Below, in pieces: positions 8,231 through 17,881 of a stretch of 64,000 nucleotides of DNA. How positions within the stretch are numbered: position 1 is the first letter of the stretch; the number at the start of each line of letters is the position of its first letter. Made by a program: the position numbers and the translations under genes. This DNA comes from Streptococcus pneumoniae (lineage in GTDB: Bacteria > Bacillota > Bacilli > Lactobacillales > Streptococcaceae). A model generated the notes under the pieces. It had not been told where the DNA came from. It was given only the letters and a program-made list of their open reading frames with translations, and did not search any database. The DNA is taken from contig NZ_CFGI01000001.1 of the NCBI RefSeq assembly GCF_001347015.1, forward strand, positions 186,001 to 250,000, written 5' to 3'.

Positions 8231-8683
8231 TTAATCAATTAAAATTTTAAACAAATACTTGCGAACTTGATCTTCCATACCTGCATAACCATTTGGTTGA
8301 TGTGGCTCTCCTGGGAAGAAAATCGCAAAATTGTGATAACCCAATAAGAGTGGGTAGTGTTCATGACAATGGACAAAACCAATGTCACTTGCTTCGTCAA
8401 ATGCTACTGCCTCGTCTTTGATACGTGAACCGTAGCTCGAATATTCATGCCCTTCTACCAACAAATGCAAGTCTGCATAGTTCTTGTGATGTTCAAACTG
8501 GTCATTTTCAGCTTTATTTAGGACATTTTCTTGAACAACTAGAAAGACCTTGTCACCATAAATATCATATTTTCCTAACTCGAATGAATCTTTACGATGT
8601 TCATAAAGATAATCAATTGCCTTGTCAAGATTGGGATGAATCCCTTTATAGAAGCTAATATTTTTCAAATCGTCAAAAATCAT
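8231..8683 (-). CDS. YhcH/YjgK/YiaL family protein, likely sialic acid anomerase
   Basis: 150 residues, the standard length of the YhcH (DUF386) family of cupin-like proteins. The conserved metal-site stretch is visible as FEHHKNYADLHLLVEG, with further histidines in HCHEHYPLLLGYHNF and PGEPHQPNGY. The E. coli homologue (YhcH/NanQ) is described as accelerating anomerisation of sialic acid, which fits its place just downstream of satABC. A second, broken copy lies at 19238-19690. Confidence 0.85.
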   Translation of the reverse strand: MIFDDLKNISFYKGIHPNLDKAIDYLYEHRKDSFELGKYDIYGDKVFLVVQENVLNKAENDQFEHHKNYADLHLLVEGHEYSSYGSRIKDEAVAFDEASDIGFVHCHEHYPLLLGYHNFAIFFPGEPHQPNGYAGMEDQVRKYLFKILID

Positions 8684-8732
8684 ACTCTTTCCTTCGTTTC
8701 TGATAGTTAACTAAAACCATTCTTAAGTTGAT

Positions 8733-8787
8733 AAGTGTCTGACAAAATCTCTAAGGTAAGCAAATACCCAACATTTTGTAGACACTT
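8733..8787. promoter_or_regulatory. inverted repeat upstream of yhcH
   Basis: AAGTGTCTGACAAAAT (8733-8748) faces ATTTTGTAGACACTT (8773-8787), its reverse complement apart from one extra base. The copies are 24 bases apart. A further copy of the same motif (TTGTAGACACTTA) lies at 6522-6534 in the lyase promoter. Either a regulator site or a structured leader between satC and yhcH; not assigned to a known protein. Confidence 0.45.
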
Positions 8788-8805
8788 ATAACCTCTATAT
8801 TCTCT

Positions 8806-8912
8806 TATACTCAATGAAAATTGAAGAACAAACTAGGAAGCTAACCGCAGGCAATACTTAAGTATGGCAAGGTGACGCTGACCTAGTTTGCATTCGATTT
8901 TCGCAGAGTATT
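8806..8912 (-). repeat. BOX element (boxC-boxA, reverse orientation)
   Basis: Begins TATACTCAATGAAAATTGAA and ends with reversed boxA (TTCGCAGAGTATTA). It contains GGCAAGGTGACGCTGAC, almost the BOX-PCR primer core. Its end coincides with the satC stop codon (8911-8913), so it lies in the transcript between satC and yhcH. Confidence 0.88.
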
Positions 8913-9750
8913 ATCCTTTGACCGCTCCCATAGTAATCCCTTGTGTGAAGGATTTCTGGAAGACTAGGAAGACTGTTACAATTGGCACGGCAGCAAGGGC
9001 AGCTCCTGCCATAATCAAACCATAGTTGGTTGCCATTTCAGCCTGCATGGTCGCAACCCCAAGTGAGATGGTCAAATTGTTACGTGAAGTCAACATTACC
9101 AATTGCATGAAGTAGTCATTCCAAGTATTGATGAAGGTAAAGATTGCAAGGGCTGCAAACCCTGGTTTCACAATCGGGAAGGCTACGCTCCAGAAGGTAC
9201 GAATCTCACCACAGCCATCAATCTTAGCTGATTCGAGCAATTCTGTAGGGATATTTTCACTGAATTGTTTCATGAGGAAGACCCCAAATGGCCATCCAAT
9301 CAAAGGCAAAATAACTGCCCAAAGAGTGTCATGAATTCCCATGAAGTTGACGATACGTACCAATGGTACAAGGACAACTTGTTTTGGAAGCGCCATAGCA
9401 GCTATAAAGATAGCAAATAGAATGCGTTGACCATAGAAACGTTTTTTAGCCAATACATAACCTGCTAGAGATGAGGTTGCACAGACTAAGAACATGGTTA
9501 CCAATGAGATAAATACTGAGTTCCACATCCATTGCAAGGCAGGGTTCTGCACCATAAGTTGTTGGAAGTTTTCCATGGTTGGCATTTTAGGGAACCATTG
9601 TGGCGGAATCATAATGGTATCAGGCTGTGACTTGAATGCCCCTGTCAAAATCCAGTAGAATGGAAAGATGAACAGCACAGTCAACAAGAGCAAAATGATT
9701 GTTGAAATAACAGTAAAGGCTGTTAATGGTTTTTTTTCTGTAGATTGCAT
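8911..9750 (-). CDS. satC: sialic acid ABC importer permease SatC
   Basis: 279-residue MalG-type inner permease subunit with six predicted membrane helices. The cytoplasmic EAA-loop that docks the ATPase reads ESAKIDGCGEIRTFW. It belongs to the CUT1 sugar importer class and pairs with SatB. The locus matches the described pneumococcal satABC sialic acid transporter. No ATPase gene is present; in pneumococcus the shared ATPase MsmK is reported to energise it. The gene starts 15 bases after the satB stop. Confidence 0.92.
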   Translation of the reverse strand: MQSTEKKPLTAFTVISTIILLLLTVLFIFPFYWILTGAFKSQPDTIMIPPQWFPKMPTMENFQQLMVQNPALQWMWNSVFISLVTMFLVCATSSLAGYVLAKKRFYGQRILFAIFIAAMALPKQVVLVPLVRIVNFMGIHDTLWAVILPLIGWPFGVFLMKQFSENIPTELLESAKIDGCGEIRTFWSVAFPIVKPGFAALAIFTFINTWNDYFMQLVMLTSRNNLTISLGVATMQAEMATNYGLIMAGAALAAVPIVTVFLVFQKSFTQGITMGAVKG

Positions 9751-9765
9751 AACTGTCTCCTTTCT

Positions 9766-10662
9766 TTAGTATTCTACGTCGTTTCCAAGTACTTTAAATT
9801 GAACAAAGCTTACGATAGCAATCATGACTGCCAAGAAGACACCAATGGTGTTGGCATAGCCGTATTCTGTCAATTGGAAGGCTTTTTCGTACAGGTAGTA
9901 CATCAAGGTACTTGTTGAGTAGTTTGGACCACCAGATGTCAAAAGCTGAATCAAGGCGAAACACTGGAAGGAGTTAATTGTTGTGATGATTGCAATATAA
10001 AGAGTTGTTGGAAGAAGGCTTGGCCATTTAATCTTCCAGAAAACTTGAAACTCAGTTGCACCATCAACACGCGCCGCTTCAACCAGTGAATTGTCAATAT
10101 TCCCCATAGCAGCGATATAAAGGATGATGGGCTGACCAACTGAAGTGGTCAAGAGAATAATCATAATCGCCATCAATGCCCAGTGCTTATCACCAAGCCA
10201 TGAAATGTTTTGAGTAATGATATGACTTGATTTAAGCACAAAGTTGAGAATCCCTGATAATGGATCATAAATCCATTTCCATACAACCGTTACGGCAACA
10301 CTACCTGTTACAACAGGAAGGAAGAAGACAAAACGGTAGAAGGATCTGGCAATGGCATTTTGGTGATAGGTTTGCGATGCTACAAAGAGTGAGAACAGAA
10401 CAACAACTGGCACAGATCCAATAACCAAAATAACTGTGTTAATCAGAGATTTTGCAAAGACAGGATCTTTAAACATACGGACATAGTTATCTAAGCCCAC
10501 AAATTGGAAACTAGTCATAGAATAGTTAAAGAAACTTGTGATGAAGCCCATAATCATTGGTGCTAAAACAAAGATAATAAAGAAGAACAACACTGGTGCT
10601 AGGAAAGCATAGGAAATCACTGTTTCCCGCATACGAATTTTATTGACTTTCACAGTCGGCAC
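9766..10662 (-). CDS. satB: sialic acid ABC importer permease SatB
   Basis: 298-residue MalF-type permease subunit with six predicted helices and the EAA-loop EAARVDGATEFQVFW. It heterodimerises with SatC to form the membrane channel for sialic acid delivered by the lipoprotein SatA. It lies directly upstream of satC and 221 bases downstream of satA, separated by a stem-loop region. Length and topology are normal. Confidence 0.92.
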   Translation of the reverse strand: MPTVKVNKIRMRETVISYAFLAPVLFFFIIFVLAPMIMGFITSFFNYSMTSFQFVGLDNYVRMFKDPVFAKSLINTVILVIGSVPVVVLFSLFVASQTYHQNAIARSFYRFVFFLPVVTGSVAVTVVWKWIYDPLSGILNFVLKSSHIITQNISWLGDKHWALMAIMIILLTTSVGQPIILYIAAMGNIDNSLVEAARVDGATEFQVFWKIKWPSLLPTTLYIAIITTINSFQCFALIQLLTSGGPNYSTSTLMYYLYEKAFQLTEYGYANTIGVFLAVMIAIVSFVQFKVLGNDVEY

Positions 10663-10792
10663 CTCTCTTTCAAATAGAATAATTTTTTGACTTTCTTGAA
10701 CTGTTTTAAAATCAAAATGAAATTTTTTATGGTTCGCTTATGTAAGAACTTCATTTTAATTTCGTGACAGTTTCTTACATTTTAAACAAAAG

Positions 10793-10832
10793 CCCCCTTT
10801 TCTTACACTATCTGTGTAGAGGGAAAAGGGGG
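10793..10832 (-). terminator. intercistronic stem-loop between satA and satB
   Basis: Perfect 9-bp arms CCCCCTTTT and AAAAGGGGG enclose an inner TACAC/GTGTA stem. The T-run needed for a clean terminator is not immediate on the minus strand. Such hairpins after binding-protein genes usually protect the upstream mRNA or partly stop transcription, giving more SatA than SatBC. A second inverted repeat (GTAAGAA...TTCTTAC) lies at 10742-10777. The rest of 10663-10883 shows nothing else. Confidence 0.6.
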
Positions 10833-10883
10833 TATACACTCTTAGCTTCTTTAAAAAACTACTTTTTATAGAATAACTAAGGA

Positions 10884-12227
<1,344 letters not shown>

Positions 12228-12267
12228 TTATAAGCGTATCCAACTTGGATAATGAGTTCTTTGCATT

Positions 12268-12281
12268 TATATACGTTTTCA
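12268..12281 (-). promoter_or_regulatory. cre-like catabolite repression site upstream of satA
   Basis: On the minus strand TGAAAACGTATATA matches most positions of the CcpA consensus TGWAANCGNTNWCA. It lies 56 bases before the satA start. Carbon catabolite repression of nan genes is known in pneumococcus; the site itself is inferred. Confidence 0.45.
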
Positions 12282-12335
12282 TTTTTTCCTACTCATCAAT
12301 CACTCTCCTCTATTTTTTATTAAGTCAGTAAGTAC

Positions 12336-13817
12336 TTAATCATCTACACCTAAAATTTCATTAATACTATTTTTATATAAGATTGCTTTTGCTCCATAGA
12401 TTGCTTGAATGCCACCCTTCACTTCTAAGACATCAACTGCACCAATTTGTTTTAAAAGTGCTTTATCAACTTGATTAACTTCTTTTACAGCTACACGTAA
12501 ACGTGTCACACAAGCATCTACATCTTCTATATTATTTGATCCACCCAAGGCTCTGATAATTTGTAGGCTATCCTGTTTTAAATGATCCGCAGTATTTGAA
12601 GTTGAATCTGCGGATTCAGAAATTTCTTTAGAATCTACTTCTTCTCCTCTTCCTGGCGTTAGAACGTTGAATTGAGTAATGAACCATCTAAAAATAATAT
12701 AATACAAAACACTCCAAATAAGTCCAAATGGAATCTGAAGAACCCAATTCGTCTTAGCGTTCCCCTGCAAAATTCCAAATAAAGTAAAATCGATTACACC
12801 TCCTGAAAATGTGTTTCCTATTGAAATATTTAAGATGTCTGCAATAAAGAAGCTGACACCATCAAGGAATGCGTGAACAACATATAGAACCGGACTGACG
12901 AATAGAAACATAAATTCAATTGGTTCTGTAATACCGGTAATAAAAGATGTTAAAGCAACTCCAAAAAACAAACCCGCGTATTTTTTACGACGATTCTTAG
13001 GAACACTATGGTACATCGCTAAACAGGCAGCCGGTAAACCGAACATCATTGTTGAGAAACGACCTGCAAAAAACCTTGTTCCTTCTGTAAATAATCCAGA
13101 ATGAGCCGGATCGGCTAATTGAGCAAAAAATATTTTTTGAGCTCCAACCACTGTTTGTCCTGAAACAGTTTCAACACCACCAAGTTCAGTATACCAAAAC
13201 ATAGGGTAAATTATATGATGTAAGCCTACTGCTCCAGAAAGTCTCATTAAAAATCCATATAGAAAAGTTCCAATTGAACCTGCCTGAGAAATATATCCAC
13301 CTGTAGAAACAAGAAGTTGTTGGAAAGGTGGCCAAATAACAAAGAAGACAAAGCCAATTAAGATAGAAGAGAACGATGTAACAATAGGAACGAAGCGTGA
13401 ACCTCCAAAGAATCCTAAAGCGGAAGGTAATTGAATATTGCTATATCGGTTGTGCAAATATACGGCAACTATTCCGACAACTAATGCTCCAATAACTCCA
13501 GTATCAATTGCAGATCCTTCTGCCATAAAAAGTTTTACCAGAGCTTTGATCGTTGCAGTCATAACTAAGTAACCAGTTACTCCTGCTAACGCAGCGGTTC
13601 CTTTATCTCGTTTCGCTAAGCCAATACATAATCCCACACAGAGAAGTAGTGACAAGTTACTGAATACAACCTCTCCTGCAGAGCTCATTACTTGGAATAT
13701 CGATTGAAAAATACTATTGTCTAGTATTGGATAAGTTGCTATCGTGGTTGGGTTTGAAAGTGCACCACCAATCCCCAAAAGTAGACCTGCTGCAGGAAGT
13801 ATAGCTATAGGTAACAT
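12336..13817 (-). CDS. nanP: PTS transporter EIIBC for amino sugar, NanP (true start probably 13853)
   Basis: Glucose-superfamily PTS permease: EIIC membrane domain (about residues 1-390 from this start, with LPAAGLLLGIGG and the GITEPIEFMFLF motif) followed by EIIB (from about 415), whose phosphorylated cysteine is in DVDACVTRLRV. No EIIA is fused. The ATG at 13817 falls inside the usual N-terminal helix. Twelve further in-frame codons (IFKVLQKVGKAF) run upstream to an ATA at 13853-13851, close behind GGGGGGAG. Homologues normally begin with this stretch, so the original ATG seems mutated to ATA. Its cargo is thought to be ManNAc or a related amino sugar. It starts just after nanE. Confidence 0.85.
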   Translation of the reverse strand: MLPIAILPAAGLLLGIGGALSNPTTIATYPILDNSIFQSIFQVMSSAGEVVFSNLSLLLCVGLCIGLAKRDKGTAALAGVTGYLVMTATIKALVKLFMAEGSAIDTGVIGALVVGIVAVYLHNRYSNIQLPSALGFFGGSRFVPIVTSFSSILIGFVFFVIWPPFQQLLVSTGGYISQAGSIGTFLYGFLMRLSGAVGLHHIIYPMFWYTELGGVETVSGQTVVGAQKIFFAQLADPAHSGLFTEGTRFFAGRFSTMMFGLPAACLAMYHSVPKNRRKKYAGLFFGVALTSFITGITEPIEFMFLFVSPVLYVVHAFLDGVSFFIADILNISIGNTFSGGVIDFTLFGILQGNAKTNWVLQIPFGLIWSVLYYIIFRWFITQFNVLTPGRGEEVDSKEISESADSTSNTADHLKQDSLQIIRALGGSNNIEDVDACVTRLRVAVKEVNQVDKALLKQIGAVDVLEVKGGIQAIYGAKAILYKNSINEILGVDD

Positions 13818-13872
13818 AAAAGCTTTTCCAACTTTTTGTAAAACTTTAAATATAAAACTCCCCCCTCACATC

Positions 13873-14571
13873 TTATTTAAGACCAGCAACGAAGCGTTCT
13901 GTAATCTCTTTTGGTCTAGTAATAGCGCCACCAACAACGATGCCTCGCACTCCGTATTCAAGGATTTGTTTGGCTTGTTCTGGTGTATGAATTTTTCCTT
14001 CTGCAATGACATCTACACCGGCATCACAGAGTTTTTTGATGAGTTCAAAATCTGGACCATCCACTTTTGGACTGTAGGATGTGTAGCCTGATAAGGTTGT
14101 TCCGACAAAGTCAATTCCTGCTTCGACCGCTGCCAATCCTTCTTCAAAAGTACTGGTGTCCGCCATCAAGAGCTGGTTAGGATATTTCTCCTTGACCTGA
14201 CGAATGAACTCTTGAATTTCCAAACCATCGTAGCGTTCACGCTTGGTACAATCCAGAGCAATCACCTCGATGTCCAGTTCTGCCAATTCATCAACTTCTT
14301 TCATAGTAGCCGTGATGAAGGGTTCTTGTGGCGGATAATCTCGTTTGATTATCCCAATAATCGGAAGTTTGGTGACTTCCTTAATTTCCTTGATATCGCG
14401 AACACTATTGGCTCGGATACCGACTGCTCCACCTTGCTCAGCCGCTTTGACCAGCAAGGGAATCACCCCTCCCGCTTCTGTATAAAGCGGTTCATGAGGA
14501 AGAGCCTGACAAGAAACGATGATTCCATCTTTGATTTGTTCAATCAAGGCTTCTTTACTAATCTGTGACAT
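13873..14571 (-). CDS. nanE: N-acetylmannosamine-6-phosphate 2-epimerase
   Basis: 232-residue TIM-barrel enzyme converting ManNAc-6-phosphate to GlcNAc-6-phosphate, linking sialic acid use to amino-sugar metabolism. Family motifs: [12 protein letters not shown] near the N-terminus, [30 protein letters not shown], and [13 protein letters not shown] with the catalytic Glu/Lys region. Length is normal. Start preceded by GGGAGGAAAG. First gene after its own promoter (14613-14641), followed by nanP and satABC. Confidence 0.95.
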   Translation of the reverse strand: MSQISKEALIEQIKDGIIVSCQALPHEPLYTEAGGVIPLLVKAAEQGGAVGIRANSVRDIKEIKEVTKLPIIGIIKRDYPPQEPFITATMKEVDELAELDIEVIALDCTKRERYDGLEIQEFIRQVKEKYPNQLLMADTSTFEEGLAAVEAGIDFVGTTLSGYTSYSPKVDGPDFELIKKLCDAGVDVIAEGKIHTPEQAKQILEYGVRGIVVGGAITRPKEITERFVAGLK

Positions 14572-14612
14572 CTTCTTTCCTCCCTTTCTTTTTTCTTTAT
14601 TTCTATGAGATT

Positions 14613-14712
14613 ATTATACCTTAAAATTAAAACGCTTTCAAGAGTTTGTAGTATAATAGATTTCAGTTTCAAAAACTAGCCAAGTCAAACAGCTCCTCTA
14701 AAAGTACTTTCA
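14613..14712 (-). promoter_or_regulatory. nanE-nanP-satABC promoter with cre and candidate NanR sites
   Basis: Minus strand TTGAAA (14636-14641) and TATAAT (14613-14618) are 17 bases apart, and a cre-like TGAAAGCGTTTTAA overlaps the -35. GAAACTGAAATCTA lies at 14657-14670, beginning 16 bases from the -35, and a degenerate copy of the TGAAAGTAGTTTCA dyad at 14699-14712. The geometry is the same as before the lyase and nanA. Confidence 0.7.
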
Positions 14713-14719
14713 GAGGAGC
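14692..14719 (-). terminator. stem-loop between oxidoreductase and nanE
   Basis: Perfect 8-bp arms GCTCCTCT and AGAGGAGC with a 12-base loop. On the minus strand only TGTTTGAC follows, so termination would be weak. The stem overlaps the upstream dyad element of the nanE promoter. Confidence 0.5.
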
Positions 14720-14750
14720 AAGTCGACCTATAATAGGAGAATACCAAAAT

Positions 14751-15854
14751 TTAGTTTACAATTTCTGACAATTTTACTTTGCGATCTTCAAACATAGACT
14801 GGGTACAAGCATCTGCAGTAGCAATTGCTTCTAGGGCAGCTTCACCTGTCAAAAGTTTTGCAAATTCTTCTGATACTGGAGCTCCTTCCATAATCTCATG
14901 CAGATAGCGCATTTCTTTATCAATGACAGATGATAGCCATAATGGAGTACGTTTACCTGGTTTACCATAAGCAATTGCTCCATCCATCTCTGTACTATGA
15001 TAGATACGAGTCCGATCATCATCTTCTTCTTGCGATTCGTGAATCAAGAAATAGCTTTCTTGCCCATCTAGCTTAAGAGTTCCTTTACAGTTGAATAAGT
15101 CTAAGCGGATGGCACCTTTGCTTCCTTGGATTAAGACATAATGTTCACCCCAACGATAAGCTGAACCCCATTCTAACAAAGCAAAACGCTTATTAGAAAA
15201 TTCCATATTGACAAAAATCATATCATCTTCATCACCGAAATGTTCACCTTCATGGGCCACATTTCCACCTGTCATGGTTACAGTTTCAGGCATGCTCCCC
15301 ATAAGGAATTGAACGCAATCCAACTCATGGATGTGGTGATACAAGTGACCACCTGATTTTTCACGAATTTTTTTCCATGATACTGACGGTTGTTGTTCTT
15401 CCCAACCATTACGAGCTGTGTGACAATATAGAACGTCTCCGATAACTCCTTGATTAATGAGTTCTTTTGCATGATGGACACCATTAAAGAAGTTCATAAT
15501 ATGTCCTGCCATAAAGGTCACATTGTTTTCTTTACATGCATCTACCATCTCGCGACAATCTTGATAAGAAAGCGCAATTGGTTTTTCACAGAAAACATTT
15601 TTACCATGTTGTGCGGCCTTGATAACTGGTTCTTTATGAAGATTATTTGGAGTTGCGACGATAACACAATCTACTTCATCGCTAGAAACCAACTCATCTA
15701 GGGAACTTGCTACTTTTGCTCCCAATTCTTCTGCAATTACTTCTGCATTATCTGGATCATAGAGAAGAGTAATCTCTGCTCCATCATTCTTTTGCATATA
15801 ACGAGCCAATTCAGCTCCAAAATCCCCTGTTCCAACAACACCGTATTTAACCAT
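14751..15854 (-). CDS. Gfo/Idh/MocA-family NAD(P)-dependent oxidoreductase
   Basis: 367 residues. N-terminal Rossmann fold (YGVVGTGDFGAELARYM), the catalytic EKP motif in VFCEKPIALS (about residues 90-100), and a C-terminal substrate domain with GGHLYHHIHELDC. Enzymes of this family oxidise or isomerise sugars. A homologue has this place in the pneumococcal nan cluster, and related proteins convert 2,7-anhydro-sialic acid or 2-deoxy-2,3-didehydro-sialic acid to sialic acid. Since NanB makes 2,7-anhydro-sialic acid and nanB is missing here, its substrate would have to come from other bacteria or host sources. Specific activity inferred. Confidence 0.8.
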   Translation of the reverse strand: MVKYGVVGTGDFGAELARYMQKNDGAEITLLYDPDNAEVIAEELGAKVASSLDELVSSDEVDCVIVATPNNLHKEPVIKAAQHGKNVFCEKPIALSYQDCREMVDACKENNVTFMAGHIMNFFNGVHHAKELINQGVIGDVLYCHTARNGWEEQQPSVSWKKIREKSGGHLYHHIHELDCVQFLMGSMPETVTMTGGNVAHEGEHFGDEDDMIFVNMEFSNKRFALLEWGSAYRWGEHYVLIQGSKGAIRLDLFNCKGTLKLDGQESYFLIHESQEEDDDRTRIYHSTEMDGAIAYGKPGKRTPLWLSSVIDKEMRYLHEIMEGAPVSEEFAKLLTGEAALEAIATADACTQSMFEDRKVKLSEIVN

Positions 15855-15896
15855 GTTTTTTCTCCTTTATTATTGAATAAACTTTCTAATTTTAAC

Positions 15897-16087
15897 TTAT
15901 ACTCTTCAAAAATCTCTTCAAACCGAGTCAACGTCGCCTTACTGTGCGTATGGTTACTGACTTCGTCAGCTTCATCTACAACCTCAAAAACGTGTTCTGA
16001 GCTGACTTCGTCAGTTTTATTTGCAACCTCAAAGCTGTACTTTGAGCAGCCTGCGGCTAGTTTGCTCTTTGATTTTCATTGAGTATT
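15897..16087 (+). repeat. BOX element A-B-B-C at the site where nanB is expected
   Basis: boxA (ACTCTTCAAAAATCTCTTCA) is followed by two boxB modules, each containing CTGACTTCGTCAG and an ACCTCAAA core, then boxC ending ATTTTCATTGAGTATTA. It fills the whole gap between the oxidoreductase and the second ABC permease, where pneumococcus carries nanB as I recall. Confidence 0.92.
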
Positions 16088-16919
16088 ACTTCACAGATCC
16101 TTCTGACAATCCACTTGCAATCTTATTTTGGATGACAGAGAAGAAAATGATTGATGGAAGAACTACAATAACAGACGCTGCCATCATATCTCCCCAGTCT
16201 AGTATTTCTGAACCATTAAGTGAACGAAGGGCTACTGCTACTGTCATCTTTCCTGTATTGTTAATCAAAATCAAGGCATACAGGAATTCATTCCAAGCAT
16301 TGATAAATGTATAAATAGCTGTTGCTACAATACCTGGTGCTACAATCGGTAGCACAACTTTATAAAACGTTACAAATTTATTTGCACCATCAATTCGAGC
16401 TGCTTCTTCAATTCCAATTGGAACTGTTTGGAAAAATCCAACTAAGAGCCAAACTGCATATGGAACACTAAAAGATAGATAAACCATCATCAAGCCAAAT
16501 AAACTATTTGTTAACCCAACTTTAGCAATGGCAATTGAATAGGGAATTTCTAACAAAATTGGTGGGAAAATATAGGTAATGACGAGTAGTCTCGACATGA
16601 TTGCTCCCAATTTAGGGAAGAATCGAACAATACCGTAGGCTGCCATAGCAGAAATAATAATCGCAATAAGGGTTGTAGCTAAGGCAATGATTAAACTATT
16701 TCGAATGTTATCAATAAAGTGCAAATCGTTGATAACATGTATAAAATAATCTAATGTAAACTGTTCAGGCCAAAATCGTGTTGGATACTGAGTCAATTCC
16801 CCTTTCCCCTTGACAGACGATATGATAATCCATACCAATGGGAAAATTGCAACAATAGTCGCACCAATCAAGAGTGCATGTGAGAGAATATCTAAATAAA
16901 TACTGGATTTCTTCTTCAT
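16086..16919 (-). CDS. sugar ABC importer permease (MalG type), second nan transporter
   Basis: 277 residues, six predicted helices, EAA-loop EAARIDGANKFVTFY. Partner of the permease upstream, with which it shares one base (stop/start overlap at 16919). CUT1 class. By position it is the second carbohydrate importer of the pneumococcal nan cluster, whose cargo has been proposed to be sialic acid derivatives or ManNAc; the sequence does not decide this. The BOX element abuts its stop codon. Confidence 0.88.
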   Translation of the reverse strand: MKKKSSIYLDILSHALLIGATIVAIFPLVWIIISSVKGKGELTQYPTRFWPEQFTLDYFIHVINDLHFIDNIRNSLIIALATTLIAIIISAMAAYGIVRFFPKLGAIMSRLLVITYIFPPILLEIPYSIAIAKVGLTNSLFGLMMVYLSFSVPYAVWLLVGFFQTVPIGIEEAARIDGANKFVTFYKVVLPIVAPGIVATAIYTFINAWNEFLYALILINNTGKMTVAVALRSLNGSEILDWGDMMAASVIVVLPSIIFFSVIQNKIASGLSEGSVK

Positions 16920-17803
16920 TATTTTCTACCCTCCTTTTCCCACTTACTGATGATAGCAAAGTAGATAAAGCAAATCGCCATCAAGAAGATAAAGAGCAAC
17001 ACTGTAACTGCTGAAGCACGACCCAACAATTTAGTGCCCCAACCCAGGTTGTAAGCAAAAATTGGAAGCGTCGTTGTAGCATTAGCCGGTCCACCACCCG
17101 TAATAAGGTAGATAATGTCAAAGTTATTAAAGATCCATACAGTTCTCAAAACAACTAGAAGCCCTACAACTACTTTAATATGTGGAAAGACGATAAACTT
17201 GAACACCTGCCAACTTGAAGCACCATCTATCTTAGCAGCCTCAAATTGTTCTTCTGGTACTGTTTGCAAAGCTGAAAGCACATTAACCATAATCATTGGT
17301 GCTCCAAACCAAATGTTGATAAACACCAAACATAGGAATGCCCATGTACTATCTGTCAAAAATGCAGGTGTATGTTCCATTAAACCTAATTTTACGATTA
17401 GATTAGGTAAGTAGCCATAAACCCCGTTTAGAATCCACTGCCAAGAGAAGGCAATAACGATGGTAGGAAATGCCCAAGGAACAATCAATAAGGTCCTATA
17501 TAATTTCTTGAAGTGGCGTACTCTGTGAAGAGCTAAAGCCAATACAAACCCTACTAAAACTTGACCAACTAATGAGAAAATGGTCCACTTAATTGAATTA
17601 AAAAACGCATTAAAGAAGTTGGGATCTGATAGCACAGCTTTATAGTTAGCTAAACCAACAAATTTATAATTGGGCATAATCAAATGCTTATTGGTAAAGC
17701 TATAAAAAATACTCGAGAAAAACGGATAAACAAAGAGTAATCCTACGATAATCATAGCTGGCAAAACAAATATCCAGCGAGTTAAATTACGTTCTTTAAC
17801 CAT
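16919..17803 (-). CDS. sugar ABC importer permease (MalF type), second nan transporter
   Basis: 294 residues with six predicted helices and the EAA-loop EAAKIDGASSWQVFK. Forms the channel with the downstream permease. Starts 78 bases after the binding-protein gene, typical of a CUT1 operon. No ATPase gene nearby, so a shared ATPase such as MsmK is expected. Confidence 0.88.
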   Translation of the reverse strand: MVKERNLTRWIFVLPAMIIVGLLFVYPFFSSIFYSFTNKHLIMPNYKFVGLANYKAVLSDPNFFNAFFNSIKWTIFSLVGQVLVGFVLALALHRVRHFKKLYRTLLIVPWAFPTIVIAFSWQWILNGVYGYLPNLIVKLGLMEHTPAFLTDSTWAFLCLVFINIWFGAPMIMVNVLSALQTVPEEQFEAAKIDGASSWQVFKFIVFPHIKVVVGLLVVLRTVWIFNNFDIIYLITGGGPANATTTLPIFAYNLGWGTKLLGRASAVTVLLFIFLMAICFIYFAIISKWEKEGRK

Positions 17804-17881
17804 TCTCCTTCTCCCTTCTTTTACAAGATTGGGCTAGGGCTTTTCAGCTCACTAGCCCACCTATTTTCTAGTCTTTTACAT

